Source: Bordetella pseudohinzii
GTDB lineage: Bacteria; Pseudomonadota; Gammaproteobacteria; Burkholderiales; Burkholderiaceae_B
DNA: 64,000 nt
Reading direction: 5' to 3'
Assembly: GCF_000657795.2 (NCBI RefSeq)
Contig: NZ_JHEP02000003.1
Coordinates: 124,001 to 188,000, forward strand
The notes beneath the pieces were generated by a model. It searched no databases and was not told the origin of the DNA. It was given only the letters and a program-made list of their open reading frames with translations. Positions 18,960-27,286 of the stretch are shown one piece after another. How positions within the stretch are numbered: position 1 is the stretch's first letter; every line of letters begins with the position of its first letter. A program made the position numbers and the translations under genes.

Positions 18960-19931
18960 CTATTTGCTCTGCACGCGCAGGCGCGGATCGACCGCGAAGT
19001 ACAGCAGATCGACAACCAGGTTGATGACGACGAAGATGAAGGCGATCAGGATCAGGTAGGCCGCCATCACGGGGATGTCCACCATGCTGACCGACTGGAT
19101 GAAGAGCAGCCCCATGCCGGGCCACTGGAAGACGGTTTCCGTGATGATGGCGAAGGCGATGATGGAGCCCAGCTGCAGGCCCGTGATGGTGATGACGGGC
19201 ACCATGGTGTTCTTCAGCGCGTGGCGGAAATTGATCAGGCGCTCCGGCAGCCCGCGGGCGCGCGCGAACTTGATGAAGTCGGTGCGCAGGACTTCCAGCA
19301 TTTCGGCGCGCACCAGGCGCATGATCAGCGTCATCTGGAACAGCGCCAGCGTGATGGCCGGCATGATGAGCGCGGCCAGTCCCGATGGCGTGAGCAGGCC
19401 CGTGGTCCACCATCCCAGACTGAGCACTTCGCCGCGCCCGAAGCTGGGCAGCCAGCGCAGCTGCACGCCAAAGACCAGGATGAGCAGGATGCCGATGAGA
19501 AAAGTGGGCAGCGAGATGCCGGCCAGCGACAGGGCCATGAAGGCCTTGGACAGCAGGCCGTTGCGCCTGAGCGCCGTATAGACGCCCATGGGGATGCCGA
19601 AGGCCAGCGCCATCACGGCCGACACGAAGGACAGCTCCAGCGTGGCCGGGAAACGCTCTTCGAGCAGGTCGGCCACTGGCCGGCGATGGCGATACGAAAT
19701 GCCGAAATCACCGCGCGCGGCATTGCCCACGAAGCGCGCGAACTGCACCACGAAGGGGTCGTTCAGGCCCAGTTCGGCGCGCAGCTGTTCGCGCTGCTGC
19801 GGCGTGGTGTCCTGGCCCACCATGCTGGCGATGGGATCGCCCACATAGCGGAACATGGCAAAGGCGATCAGCGCGACCGCCAGCATGACGATGAGCGACT
19901 GAAAAAGGCGTCGCGTAACGAAACCAAGCAT
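18960..19931 (-). CDS. ABC transporter permease, DppB type
   Basis: 323 residues of the OppB/DppB family. The typical N-terminal helix (RRLFQSLIVMLAVALIAFAM), the periplasmic QQREQLRAELGLNDPF segment and the EAA loop (FARARGLPERLINFRHALKN) are present. It is the second permease of the operon. A 93-bp gap containing a GC-rich hairpin separates it from the binding-protein gene, which would favour higher expression of the latter. Confidence 0.92.
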   Translation of the reverse strand: MLGFVTRRLFQSLIVMLAVALIAFAMFRYVGDPIASMVGQDTTPQQREQLRAELGLNDPFVVQFARFVGNAARGDFGISYRHRRPVADLLEERFPATLELSFVSAVMALAFGIPMGVYTALRRNGLLSKAFMALSLAGISLPTFLIGILLILVFGVQLRWLPSFGRGEVLSLGWWTTGLLTPSGLAALIMPAITLALFQMTLIMRLVRAEMLEVLRTDFIKFARARGLPERLINFRHALKNTMVPVITITGLQLGSIIAFAIITETVFQWPGMGLLFIQSVSMVDIPVMAAYLILIAFIFVVINLVVDLLYFAVDPRLRVQSK

Positions 19932-19982
19932 AACGTTGGGGCCCTGGAAAATGTGGCTACAAAAGGGACTGCCCCCGGGACG

Positions 19983-20001
19983 GGCGGCGGTCTGCGCCGC
20001 C
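19983..20001 (-). other. GC-rich hairpin between binding-protein and permease genes
   Basis: GGCGGCG and CGCCGCC pair around a 5-base loop, with no T-run. Hairpins at this place in binding-protein operons usually protect the upstream mRNA end or attenuate readthrough. Confidence 0.45.
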
Positions 20002-20024
20002 GCCGCGTCCGTTTCCCGGCGTCG

Positions 20025-21629
20025 TCAGGGCATGACGACGTTGCGCAGGTCGAGCACGTCGTCGGCGCGCTGTATGACCTTGATGTTGTCCTTCACGCCC
20101 CAGGACATGGGTTGCTGGTGCAGCGGCAGGTAGCCGAAGTCCTTGCGCACGATCTCGAAGGCTTCCTTGATCATGGCATTGCGCTTGGCCTGGTCGGTCT
20201 CGACTCCGATCTTGTTGGTGAGTTCGTCGACCTTTTTATTGCAATAGCCTCCCAGGTTGAACTGCCCGGCCGCCGTCTTGGCGTCGCGGCAGGCCGCCAG
20301 GTTCAGGAGCGCGTTGTGCGCATCGGTGGAGCTGGGCGTCCAGCCCAGCATATACATGCTGGTCTGGTTGCCGGCCTGCAGCAGGATTTTGCCGAAGTAC
20401 TTGGACTTGGTCTGCGCCAGCAGATTGATCTTGATGCCGACGCGGGCCAGCATGCCGGCCACGGCCTGGCAGACCTTCTCGTCGTTGACGTAGCGGTCGT
20501 TGGGGCAGTCCATCGTGACGGTGAAGCCCTTGGCGTAACCGGCGTCGGCCATCAGCTTCTTGGCGCGCTCGATGTCGGGCTTGGTCGGCGCGCCATAGGA
20601 TTCATCGTAGCCATTGATGGAGGTGGCGATAAGCGAGCCCAGCGGTTTGGCCGCGCCGCGCATGATCTTGTCATTGATGGCCTTGGTGTCCACCGCCAGG
20701 ACCACGGCCTCGCGCACGCGGGCGTCCTTGAAGGGATTCTTGCCCTTGATGTCCGAGAAGAGCAGTTCGTCGCGGTCCTGGTCCATGCCGATGAAGATGG
20801 CGCGGGCCTCGGGGGCGGACAGCGGCTTGACGCCCTTGGCGTCTTCGAGCCGTTTCCAGTCCTGGACCGGCACCGGCTGCACGATGTCCATTTCGCCCGA
20901 AATCAGCGCGGCCACGCGCGTGGCTTCCTGCGTGATGGGCTGGAAGATCACCTCGTCGACATTGGTCTTGGTTTTCTTGTCCCAATAGCCATCAAAGCGC
21001 TTGAGCACGGTCTTCACGTCGGGCTGGCGCTCGACCAGCATGAAGGGGCCGGTGCCGTTGGCATTGAGGTTGGCGTAATTGCCCTGGTTGTCGCCCTTGA
21101 CGTTGGTGGCTTCGGTGGTCTTGTTCTTCTCGGACCAGCTCTTGCTCATGATGTAGAGAAAGGTCCACTCGCGCACCAGGATGGGATTGGGCGTGGGCGT
21201 GGTCACTTCGATGGTGTAGTCATCGACCTTCTTGATGTCGCTGGCCTTGGCGCCATAGCCCTTCATGTCCGAGCCCGGTGTCAGGCTGCGCTTCCAGGAG
21301 AAGATCACGTCGTCGGCCGTGAAGGGCGAGCCGTCATGGAACTTGACGCCCTGGCGCAGCTTGAAGATCCACTTGGTGGGCTCGGGATTGGACCAGCTCT
21401 CGGCCAGCATGGGCACCAGCTTGAGGTCGCCGTCGTAGCCGGCCAGCGTTTCGTAGATATTGCCCTGGAAGCCGAGCGTGAACGTCTCGTTCAGGGCCAT
21501 GGGGTCCATCGACGTAGCGTCGCCCTGGTACGACCAGCGCAGTGTCTTGGCCTGGGCGGTGTTGCCCAGGGCCGCGACGCCCAGCGCCAAGGCCAATGCC
21601 GAATACTTCAATGCAGATTTGATACGCAT
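20025..21629 (-). CDS. ABC transporter substrate-binding protein, peptide (DppA) family
   Basis: 534 residues, cluster-C periplasmic binding protein (SBP_bac_5). A signal peptide of about 27 residues ends ANTAQA-like (LGNTAQAKT). Family hallmarks are the start LRWSYQGDATSMDPMALNE and WIFKLRQGVKFHDGSPFTAD. The ligand may be a peptide, glutathione or another solute; sequence alone does not say. It is first in the operon, behind a sigma-70-like promoter at 21847-21874 and a leader of roughly 210 bases. Confidence 0.92.
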   Translation of the reverse strand: MRIKSALKYSALALALGVAALGNTAQAKTLRWSYQGDATSMDPMALNETFTLGFQGNIYETLAGYDGDLKLVPMLAESWSNPEPTKWIFKLRQGVKFHDGSPFTADDVIFSWKRSLTPGSDMKGYGAKASDIKKVDDYTIEVTTPTPNPILVREWTFLYIMSKSWSEKNKTTEATNVKGDNQGNYANLNANGTGPFMLVERQPDVKTVLKRFDGYWDKKTKTNVDEVIFQPITQEATRVAALISGEMDIVQPVPVQDWKRLEDAKGVKPLSAPEARAIFIGMDQDRDELLFSDIKGKNPFKDARVREAVVLAVDTKAINDKIMRGAAKPLGSLIATSINGYDESYGAPTKPDIERAKKLMADAGYAKGFTVTMDCPNDRYVNDEKVCQAVAGMLARVGIKINLLAQTKSKYFGKILLQAGNQTSMYMLGWTPSSTDAHNALLNLAACRDAKTAAGQFNLGGYCNKKVDELTNKIGVETDQAKRNAMIKEAFEIVRKDFGYLPLHQQPMSWGVKDNIKVIQRADDVLDLRNVVMP

Positions 21630-21846
21630 AGCCCTAGTACTCCGTGTAGTGCGCGAGGCGCAACAGTGGCAGGGCCGGCCGCGTCAGTGCGGCCGGGTAA
21701 GGCGTACTGCTTAGAAAATGGAAGAGTCGGCAGAAGCGCCGGCGGGTGCGCCGCGGCAGGCGGCGGGTGTGGCGGAGGACTTCACGGTAGAGCGGCCCCT
21801 TGTGCTGTGGCGCTAGGGATCGGCCCGCGCCTCTGTGTAGGCGAAT

Positions 21847-21874
21847 CTTATAGAGGCGGTCGTTTAAGCGTCAA
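21847..21874 (-). promoter_or_regulatory. Sigma-70-like promoter of the ABC operon
   Basis: On the minus strand TTGACG (-35) and TATAAG (-10) are separated by 16 bp. This predicts a start near 21840 and a leader of about 210 bases containing an 8-bp hairpin (CCGGCCGC, 21675-21696). Confidence 0.6.
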
Positions 21875-21893
21875 TCGTTTTGGATTGGGGTTA

Positions 21894-23270
21894 TCACTCG
21901 GTATCCGTATCGTATCGGACAGGATCGGCAAGGAGGTCCGCCAGGACCGCGATCTGCTGTTTGCGCCGGTCGTCATCGACGTAACCGGCCGCCAGCGCCG
22001 ACCACTCGGGGCGGCTGCGCGCTTCTTTCAGCGGCGGCGGCAGCGGTCCGCTTTGCCACTGCGCGGCCTGGGGCAGGACGATGGGCGAGCGCGCGGCATG
22101 GCCGCGGCGCTCCAGCGCTTCGATGAGCTGTTGCTGGCGCAGCGCCAGCAGGCGCAGCACGCTGTCGTCCACGCTCAGTTCGCGGTAACCGCGCAGCTTG
22201 CCGGACAGCCGTTTGCCCAGGCGGTCCACGCCCTGCCAGAGGCCGCCGGCGGCCGCGCCGATCAACATCCCCGTCCCCAGGGTCAGGCCGGCCGAGAACA
22301 GGTCGACGGCGGCGCCGGCCATGGCGCCAGCCGCCGCGCCCACGCCCAGCTGCACGCCCATGTCCTTGAGCGCCTGGGGATGGAAAAGGTCCATGCCGAA
22401 ACGCTCGCCCTGCAGGGGCAAGGCGTCGGCGCGATAGTCATCGCGGTGGAAGTTGTAAAGCGTCAGCAGCGCCCGGACGCAAGCCTGCTCCCGGCCGCGC
22501 ACCTTGTCGCGCAATTCCTGCAGGGTTTCCTGCAGCGCCTGCGGCGGGCTTTGCAGATGCAAGGCGGCGGCATCGATCAGCAATTCGGCGGCCAGGCGGT
22601 AGGCGGCCCGCCGGCGGGCGGCGCGTTCTTCGGCCAGCGCGGCCGATATGCTGGCCAGCATGGCCGCATGACGGTCCAGCAGCACGGCCAGGCGGGCATA
22701 GAGCTGTTGTTCGCCATCCAGCGGCGGCACCACCGTGTCGTACTCCAGCACCGCGTGCAGCCCAAGGCGCGACATGGCATCGCGCCACTCGGCGGCCCGA
22801 TGGCCGGGCGCGTGCACGAAGTTCAGCACCGGCAGCAGCGGCCGTCCGCAAGCCGCCAGCAGGGCCAGCTCGTCGCGGTGCTTGCTGAGCACCGGGTCGC
22901 GCGCGTCGATGACGTAGAGCCCGGCCTCGCAATCGAGCAGCTTGTTCAGCACCCGCGCTTCCTGCTCGTAGCGGCCGCGGGCCTCGGGCGAATCCAGGAA
23001 GCGCCGGATGCGCGCCGGCCCGTCCAGGCGTTCGGACAGGGGCGCGATATGGTCCAGATATTCGAGCAGCGCGACGCTGTCTTCCATGCCTGGGGTGTCG
23101 AACCACTCGATGGCGCCGTGGCCGCGCACCAGGGTGCTTTCGACATGGCGGGTCGTGCCGGCGGTGTCGGCCACCTCGCCGAAATCCGGGTCGCGCGTAA
23201 GCGTGCGCAACAGCGAGGTCTTGCCCGTGTTGCTGTGGCCGACGACGGCAAGGCGCAGGCGTTCAGTCAT
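21894..23270 (-). CDS. GTPase with C-terminal DUF3482-type domain
   Basis: 458 residues. The N-terminal GTPase domain has G1 GHSNTGKTSL (residues about 10-19), a G3-like DTPGMED and a clear switch region (DTAGTTRHVEST). The C-terminal part matches the DUF3482 type as I recall it. It holds a glycine-zipper hydrophobic segment (about 320-370, VGAAAGAMAGAAVDLFSAGL) that could insert in a membrane. It overlaps the DUF2868-type gene by 8 bp, and the pair is probably one functional unit. The function is not known. Confidence 0.8.
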   Translation of the reverse strand: MTERLRLAVVGHSNTGKTSLLRTLTRDPDFGEVADTAGTTRHVESTLVRGHGAIEWFDTPGMEDSVALLEYLDHIAPLSERLDGPARIRRFLDSPEARGRYEQEARVLNKLLDCEAGLYVIDARDPVLSKHRDELALLAACGRPLLPVLNFVHAPGHRAAEWRDAMSRLGLHAVLEYDTVVPPLDGEQQLYARLAVLLDRHAAMLASISAALAEERAARRRAAYRLAAELLIDAAALHLQSPPQALQETLQELRDKVRGREQACVRALLTLYNFHRDDYRADALPLQGERFGMDLFHPQALKDMGVQLGVGAAAGAMAGAAVDLFSAGLTLGTGMLIGAAAGGLWQGVDRLGKRLSGKLRGYRELSVDDSVLRLLALRQQQLIEALERRGHAARSPIVLPQAAQWQSGPLPPPLKEARSRPEWSALAAGYVDDDRRKQQIAVLADLLADPVRYDTDTE

Positions 23271-24639
23271 CCGACCCCCGCTCCAGCCATCGCAGCGCCG
23301 GTTCGTGCTCGGCCAGGATGGCCGAGCCGGGCAGCCCGGCGGCCTGCAGCCGCTCGCGCCATTGGGCCAGGCGCTCGCCCTGGCCCACGAGCCAGATGCG
23401 GGTCTGGCCGGCGTGGGCCGACAGCGAGGCGATCAGGGCCAGCGAGCCGCGGTCCGGCGTCTGGCGAGTATCGCAGGCCAGCAGCAGGCGCGAGGCCGGG
23501 CTGGCCGCCAGGGCGTCGAGCAGCGCATTGCGTTGCTCGCGGGTGTCCAGGTTGCCGGCATCGAAGACGGCGTCGGTCGCGGGCGCGGGCCGGTCCTGGT
23601 CGGCGGGCAGCTCCAGGCTGGCGTAGACCGGCCTGCCGGCGATGGCGCCGGTATTGCTGATGCGGGGCGTGTGCAGCGGGTCGGCCGGGCGGTCCACGCC
23701 GCTGGCCGGGGCCATGGGCGTGAGCCGGTCGCGCAGCGCGGCATAGCCGGGCAGCGTGGCATCGATGCGCAGCCGGCCCAGCGCCCGGGCGCTCATGGCC
23801 AGGCAGACCAGGGCCGCCAGCAGGCGCGGCACGATGCCCCAGCACACCATCATGCCGATCAGCCAGACCGACCACTGCACCTGGGCGGCGGCCGGCAGGG
23901 TCTGCTGCCCGTCGCTGGCGCGCACGATGGCCGGATCGGGCAGGCTGAAGCCGAACTGGGCGGGCAGCCAGCCGGCCCAGGCCGTCAGGCGCACAAAGGC
24001 TTCGGGCGAAAGCAAGGTGGTGGCCCAGATGAAGCGGTAGCTGGCCGTGGACAGAATGATGATGAGGGTGCCCAGGGCCGAACACAGCGCGGCCAGCCAC
24101 AGCAGGTGGCTGACGGCGCCCAGCAGCCAGCGCAGCGCGCCGGCGCGCGCCAGCAGGTTGAGCAGCGCCTGAGGGACCAGGGCGCTGTCAGGGCCGCGCG
24201 CCAGCTTGCGCGTGATCCACAGCCAGACGCGGCCCAGGCCGGTGGCGCGCGCCGCGGGCAGCAGAAAACTCGCCAGCCAGAGCGCGAACATCAGCGCATG
24301 CAGGCCCAGCAGCGCGCCCAGCGCCCACAGCACATTGACCGGGCGCGAGCCATCGCCCAAGGCGCCGTAGGCCACGCCCGCGCCGGTGGCCAGCACGATG
24401 ACCATCAGGACGACGAGGGACAGCACCGCGCCCTGGCGCCAGTGCGCCAGGACGGTGTCCAGGCCCTCGCGGCGGGCCAGCAGCAAGGCGCGCCAGAGCA
24501 CCCGGGCGGAGAAATCGCCCTCGGCCTGGCGCGCGCGGCGCGCTTCGTCGCGGTCTTCGAGGGGGCCCCAGTGTTCTTCGCGCAGCCGCAGGGCCTCGGC
24601 CAGCCATTGGGCCGTCAGGCCCCCGGGGGAGGCGGTCAT
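23263..24639 (-). CDS. DUF2868-type membrane protein
   Basis: 458 residues. A charged N-terminus (about 1-70) precedes at least four transmembrane helices: about 75-97, 108-128, 175-200 and 265-290. The last 120 residues are soluble and look Rossmann-like (SRLLLACDTRQTPDRGS and TRIWLVGQGERL). The ATG at 24639 overlaps the stop of the DUF1232 gene as ATGA, and its own 3' end overlaps the GTPase start by 8 bp. The DUF assignment is from memory of the family and its known pairing with the GTPase. Confidence 0.72.
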   Translation of the reverse strand: MTASPGGLTAQWLAEALRLREEHWGPLEDRDEARRARQAEGDFSARVLWRALLLARREGLDTVLAHWRQGAVLSLVVLMVIVLATGAGVAYGALGDGSRPVNVLWALGALLGLHALMFALWLASFLLPAARATGLGRVWLWITRKLARGPDSALVPQALLNLLARAGALRWLLGAVSHLLWLAALCSALGTLIIILSTASYRFIWATTLLSPEAFVRLTAWAGWLPAQFGFSLPDPAIVRASDGQQTLPAAAQVQWSVWLIGMMVCWGIVPRLLAALVCLAMSARALGRLRIDATLPGYAALRDRLTPMAPASGVDRPADPLHTPRISNTGAIAGRPVYASLELPADQDRPAPATDAVFDAGNLDTREQRNALLDALAASPASRLLLACDTRQTPDRGSLALIASLSAHAGQTRIWLVGQGERLAQWRERLQAAGLPGSAILAEHEPALRWLERGSDD

Positions 24640-24989
24640 CCGGCCGTGCCGAACCAGCTGTCCAGGCGTTGCCGCGCTTGCGACTTGACCTGGTCGTTGA
24701 TGGTGAAGGCCACGGTGGTCAGGGCGGCGGCCATGACGGTGAGATCGTCGGTATAGCCGACCAGCGGCGCGAAATCCGGCACGGCGTCCAGCGGCAGGAT
24801 GAAATAGCCCAGCGCGCCGTAGATGACCCGGCGCGCCCACTTGGGCGTGGCGGGGTCTTGCAGGGCGTAATAGAGCCAGAGGGCTTTTTCCAGGACCTGG
24901 CGGCCGGAGGCCTTGGCGTGGCCGCCGAGCTTGTGCCAGAAACGGCGCTCGGAATAAGCGTTTTCGTAGGAGGTGGATGCCGAAGCCAT
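24636..24989 (-). CDS. DUF1232 (YkvA-type) small membrane protein
   Basis: 117 residues. The DUF1232 hallmark is a short hydrophobic stretch with ALGYFILPLDAVPDFAPLVG then YTDDLTVMAAAL, present here at about 60-95. The ATG at 24989 has GGGA six bases upstream, whereas the open frame starts at a TTG at 25007. It heads the trio with the DUF2868 and GTPase genes, linked by ATGA. Function unknown. Confidence 0.82.
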   Translation of the reverse strand: MASASTSYENAYSERRFWHKLGGHAKASGRQVLEKALWLYYALQDPATPKWARRVIYGALGYFILPLDAVPDFAPLVGYTDDLTVMAAALTTVAFTINDQVKSQARQRLDSWFGTAG

Positions 24990-25078
24990 ATCGATTCCCG
25001 TGAACAAGGCCGCTCGCGCGGGGGCAATGCGGATATAGACCCGATGCCATTGTAGACGGTTCCCCCTGGGGGACGGAG

Positions 25079-25954
25079 TCAGCGGCCCTGGGCGTAGCGC
25101 CGGTAGGCGCCCGGGGTGGCGCCGATCAGCTGGCGGAAGCTGCGGCTCAGGTGGCTGGCGTTGCCGAAGCCGGCGCGCTGGGCGATGCCGGCCAGGTCCA
25201 GCCGGCTGACGGCCAGCAGCTGGCGCGCGTGTTCGACGCGCCGCCGCTGCACCCAGGCATGCGGGGTCTCGCCGAAGGAAACGGCGAACATGCGCGCGAA
25301 ATGATAGGTCGATAGCATGGCCACGCCGGCCAGTTCGTCCAGGCTCAGCGGCGCGTCCAGGTGGCTATCGATGTAGTCGCGCACGCGGCGGCGCACCGCG
25401 GGCGCCAGGCCGCCCTTGAGCGCGCTTTCCTGGCGTCGCGCCGTGCCGCCGGCCAGCAGGTGGTGCAGCAGCGTCTCGGCCGCGCTGCTGGCGGCCAGGC
25501 GCTGGGCCGGATCGCTCCAGTCGCTGCCCAGCAGCTCGCGGCAGGCCTGGGCCAGCTCGGGCGCGCGGATATAGGTCTGGTCGCGCAGCTCCAGGCTGCG
25601 CGGCTCGCGGTCCATGCGCAGCACGGCCTCGCGGCCCAGGCGCTCGGGCGCGATATACAGATGCAGAAAACGCACCGGCCCATTCATGCTCCAGCGCGAG
25701 CGGTGCGCATCGGGCAGCACGCAGAATTTGCCCGCCCCGCCAAAGCCGCTATTGCCCAGGCGGAACGATTGCTCGCCGCCTTCCAGATAGAGCGACAGGG
25801 TGTGGTGGCCGGGCGCCTCATAGCCGAGCACCTCATGGCCGCCGCGATGCCATTGCGCGGCCGCCAGCCCCGCGCCCAGCGGCGTGGCGCGCTCCAGCGT
25901 CGCGCTCGAGGCCGACAGCGTGCGGTAGACCGAAAAGTCATTGGGGCTGCTCAT
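25079..25954 (-). CDS. AraC-family transcriptional regulator
   Basis: 291 residues. The C-terminal AraC DNA-binding domain has both HTHs: LSLDELAGVAMLSTYHFARM and LAGIAQRAGFGNASHLSRSF, ending in GATPGAYRR. The N-terminal half (about 1-170) is a cupin-like sensor domain. It is divergent from the EamA transporter at 26124 with 169 bp between starts, and so is its probable regulator. The ligand is unknown. Confidence 0.9.
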   Translation of the reverse strand: MSSPNDFSVYRTLSASSATLERATPLGAGLAAAQWHRGGHEVLGYEAPGHHTLSLYLEGGEQSFRLGNSGFGGAGKFCVLPDAHRSRWSMNGPVRFLHLYIAPERLGREAVLRMDREPRSLELRDQTYIRAPELAQACRELLGSDWSDPAQRLAASSAAETLLHHLLAGGTARRQESALKGGLAPAVRRRVRDYIDSHLDAPLSLDELAGVAMLSTYHFARMFAVSFGETPHAWVQRRRVEHARQLLAVSRLDLAGIAQRAGFGNASHLSRSFRQLIGATPGAYRRYAQGR

Positions 25955-26123
25955 GATGTTTCCATGCTAAGCCATCCGGGCCGCCTGCGCCCGGCCCCGA
26001 TGCGCCCTGCCATGTCCGTATCGGTCCGGCGCGAGGCAAAACCGCAAGATTCGGCAACCGCCCGGCCTGCGCCGCCAGGACACTGGGTCTGTCGCCTGCC
26101 TGGCAGGCCCGCAGGACAGCACC

Positions 26124-27017
26124 GTGAATCTCGCCCTTTATCTTCTGACTGTGCTCATCTGGGGCACGACCTGGATCGCCATCAAACTGCAGCTGGGGGT
26201 GGTCGCCATCCCCGTGTCCATTTTCTACCGCTTCGCCCTGGCCGGGGTGCTGCTGTTCGGCGCCATGGCGCTGCTGGGGCGGCTGCAGCGCCTGGACCGC
26301 CGGGGCCATCTGCTATGCCTGGGCCAGGGCCTGTGCCTGTTCTGCCTGAACTTCCTCTGCTTTTACGCGGCCACGATGTGGGTACCCAGCGGGCTGGTCT
26401 CGGTGGTGTTCTCGGCCGCGACGATCTGGAATGCCATCAATGCCCGCATCTGGTTCGGCACGCCCATCTCGCCGCGCGTGATCGCCGGCGGCGCCTTCGG
26501 CCTGGCCGGTCTCATCTTGCTGTTCTGGCCCGAAGTGGCCGCCCATCCCGCCAGCCGCGAAACCCTGATGGGCCTGGGGCTGGCGCTATTGGGCACGCTG
26601 TGCTTTTCGACCGGCAATATGCTGTCTTCCAAGCAGCAGCGCGCCGGCATCGCGCCGGCCAGCGGCAATGCCTACAGCATGCTCTATGGCGCGGCCATTC
26701 TGCTGCTGGGCTGCCTGGCCACCGGGCAGCCCTTTGCCTTCGACACATCGGCCGCCTATACCGGCGCCCTGCTCTATCTGGCCATACCCGGATCCATCGT
26801 GGGCTTTACCGCCTATCTGACGCTGGTGGGCCGCATGGGGCCCTCGCGGGCGGCCTATTGCACTGTGCTGTTCCCGGTGGTGGCCCTGTCCATCTCCACC
26901 TATGCCGAGGGCTATCGCTGGACCTGGGTGAGCCTGCTGGGACTGGCGCTGGTGATGGCCGGCAACCTCATGGTGTTCGCCCGCTGGCGGCTGCCGCGCC
27001 GCGCCCTGGCGGCATGA
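26124..27017 (+). CDS. EamA/DMT-family transporter
   Basis: 297 residues, ten predicted helices in two EamA repeats (LLTVLIWGTTWIAIKLQLGV opens repeat one; LLYLAIPGSIVGFTAYLTLV is typical of repeat two). The start is GTG with AGGA seven bases upstream. It is the window's second regulator/EamA pair, here with AraC. Its stop touches the stem of a terminator that reads mainly for the tRNA on the other strand. Confidence 0.87.
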   Translation: MNLALYLLTVLIWGTTWIAIKLQLGVVAIPVSIFYRFALAGVLLFGAMALLGRLQRLDRRGHLLCLGQGLCLFCLNFLCFYAATMWVPSGLVSVVFSAATIWNAINARIWFGTPISPRVIAGGAFGLAGLILLFWPEVAAHPASRETLMGLGLALLGTLCFSTGNMLSSKQQRAGIAPASGNAYSMLYGAAILLLGCLATGQPFAFDTSAAYTGALLYLAIPGSIVGFTAYLTLVGRMGPSRAAYCTVLFPVVALSISTYAEGYRWTWVSLLGLALVMAGNLMVFARWRLPRRALAA

Positions 27018-27024
27018 AAACGAA

Positions 27025-27052
27025 AAGGCCCGCGCTGGGATGCGCGGGCCTT
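27025..27052 (-). terminator. Terminator of tRNA-Asn
   Basis: AAGGCCCGCGC pairs perfectly with GCGCGGGCCTT. On the minus strand it is followed by TTTTCGTTTT, so it mainly ends the tRNA transcript. Confidence 0.75.
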
Positions 27053-27058
27053 GGTATT

Positions 27059-27134
27059 TGGCTCCCCGAGCTGGGCTCGAACCAGCGACCTGCGGATTAA
27101 CAGTCCGTCGCTCTACCGACTGAGCTATCGGGGA
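27059..27134 (-). tRNA. tRNA-Asn (anticodon GTT)
   Basis: A 76-base cloverleaf including an encoded CCA. The acceptor stem is TCCCCGA/TCGGGGA, the D-arm AGCTCAGTCGGTAGAGC, the anticodon loop CTGTTAA and the T-arm GGTTCGAGCCC. Confidence 0.97.
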
Positions 27135-27286
27135 AGAGGTAGAGGGGCGCAATTATGCACCAAAAGAAAAGCCCTCGCAAACACGCAGGACGGGCGCCGC
27201 GGCATTTGCCTTCGGGCCGGCGCTATCATGTGCACACGGCCGGGGACGCTTGCTCAAACGGCCTGACCACCTGAGGACCCATCGGA

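Noticed and set aside
18933-23660. Long open frame on the plus strand opposite the ABC permeases, binding protein and GTPase
   Set aside because: Crosses several well-supported genes on the other strand; composition is that of antisense GC-rich sequence.
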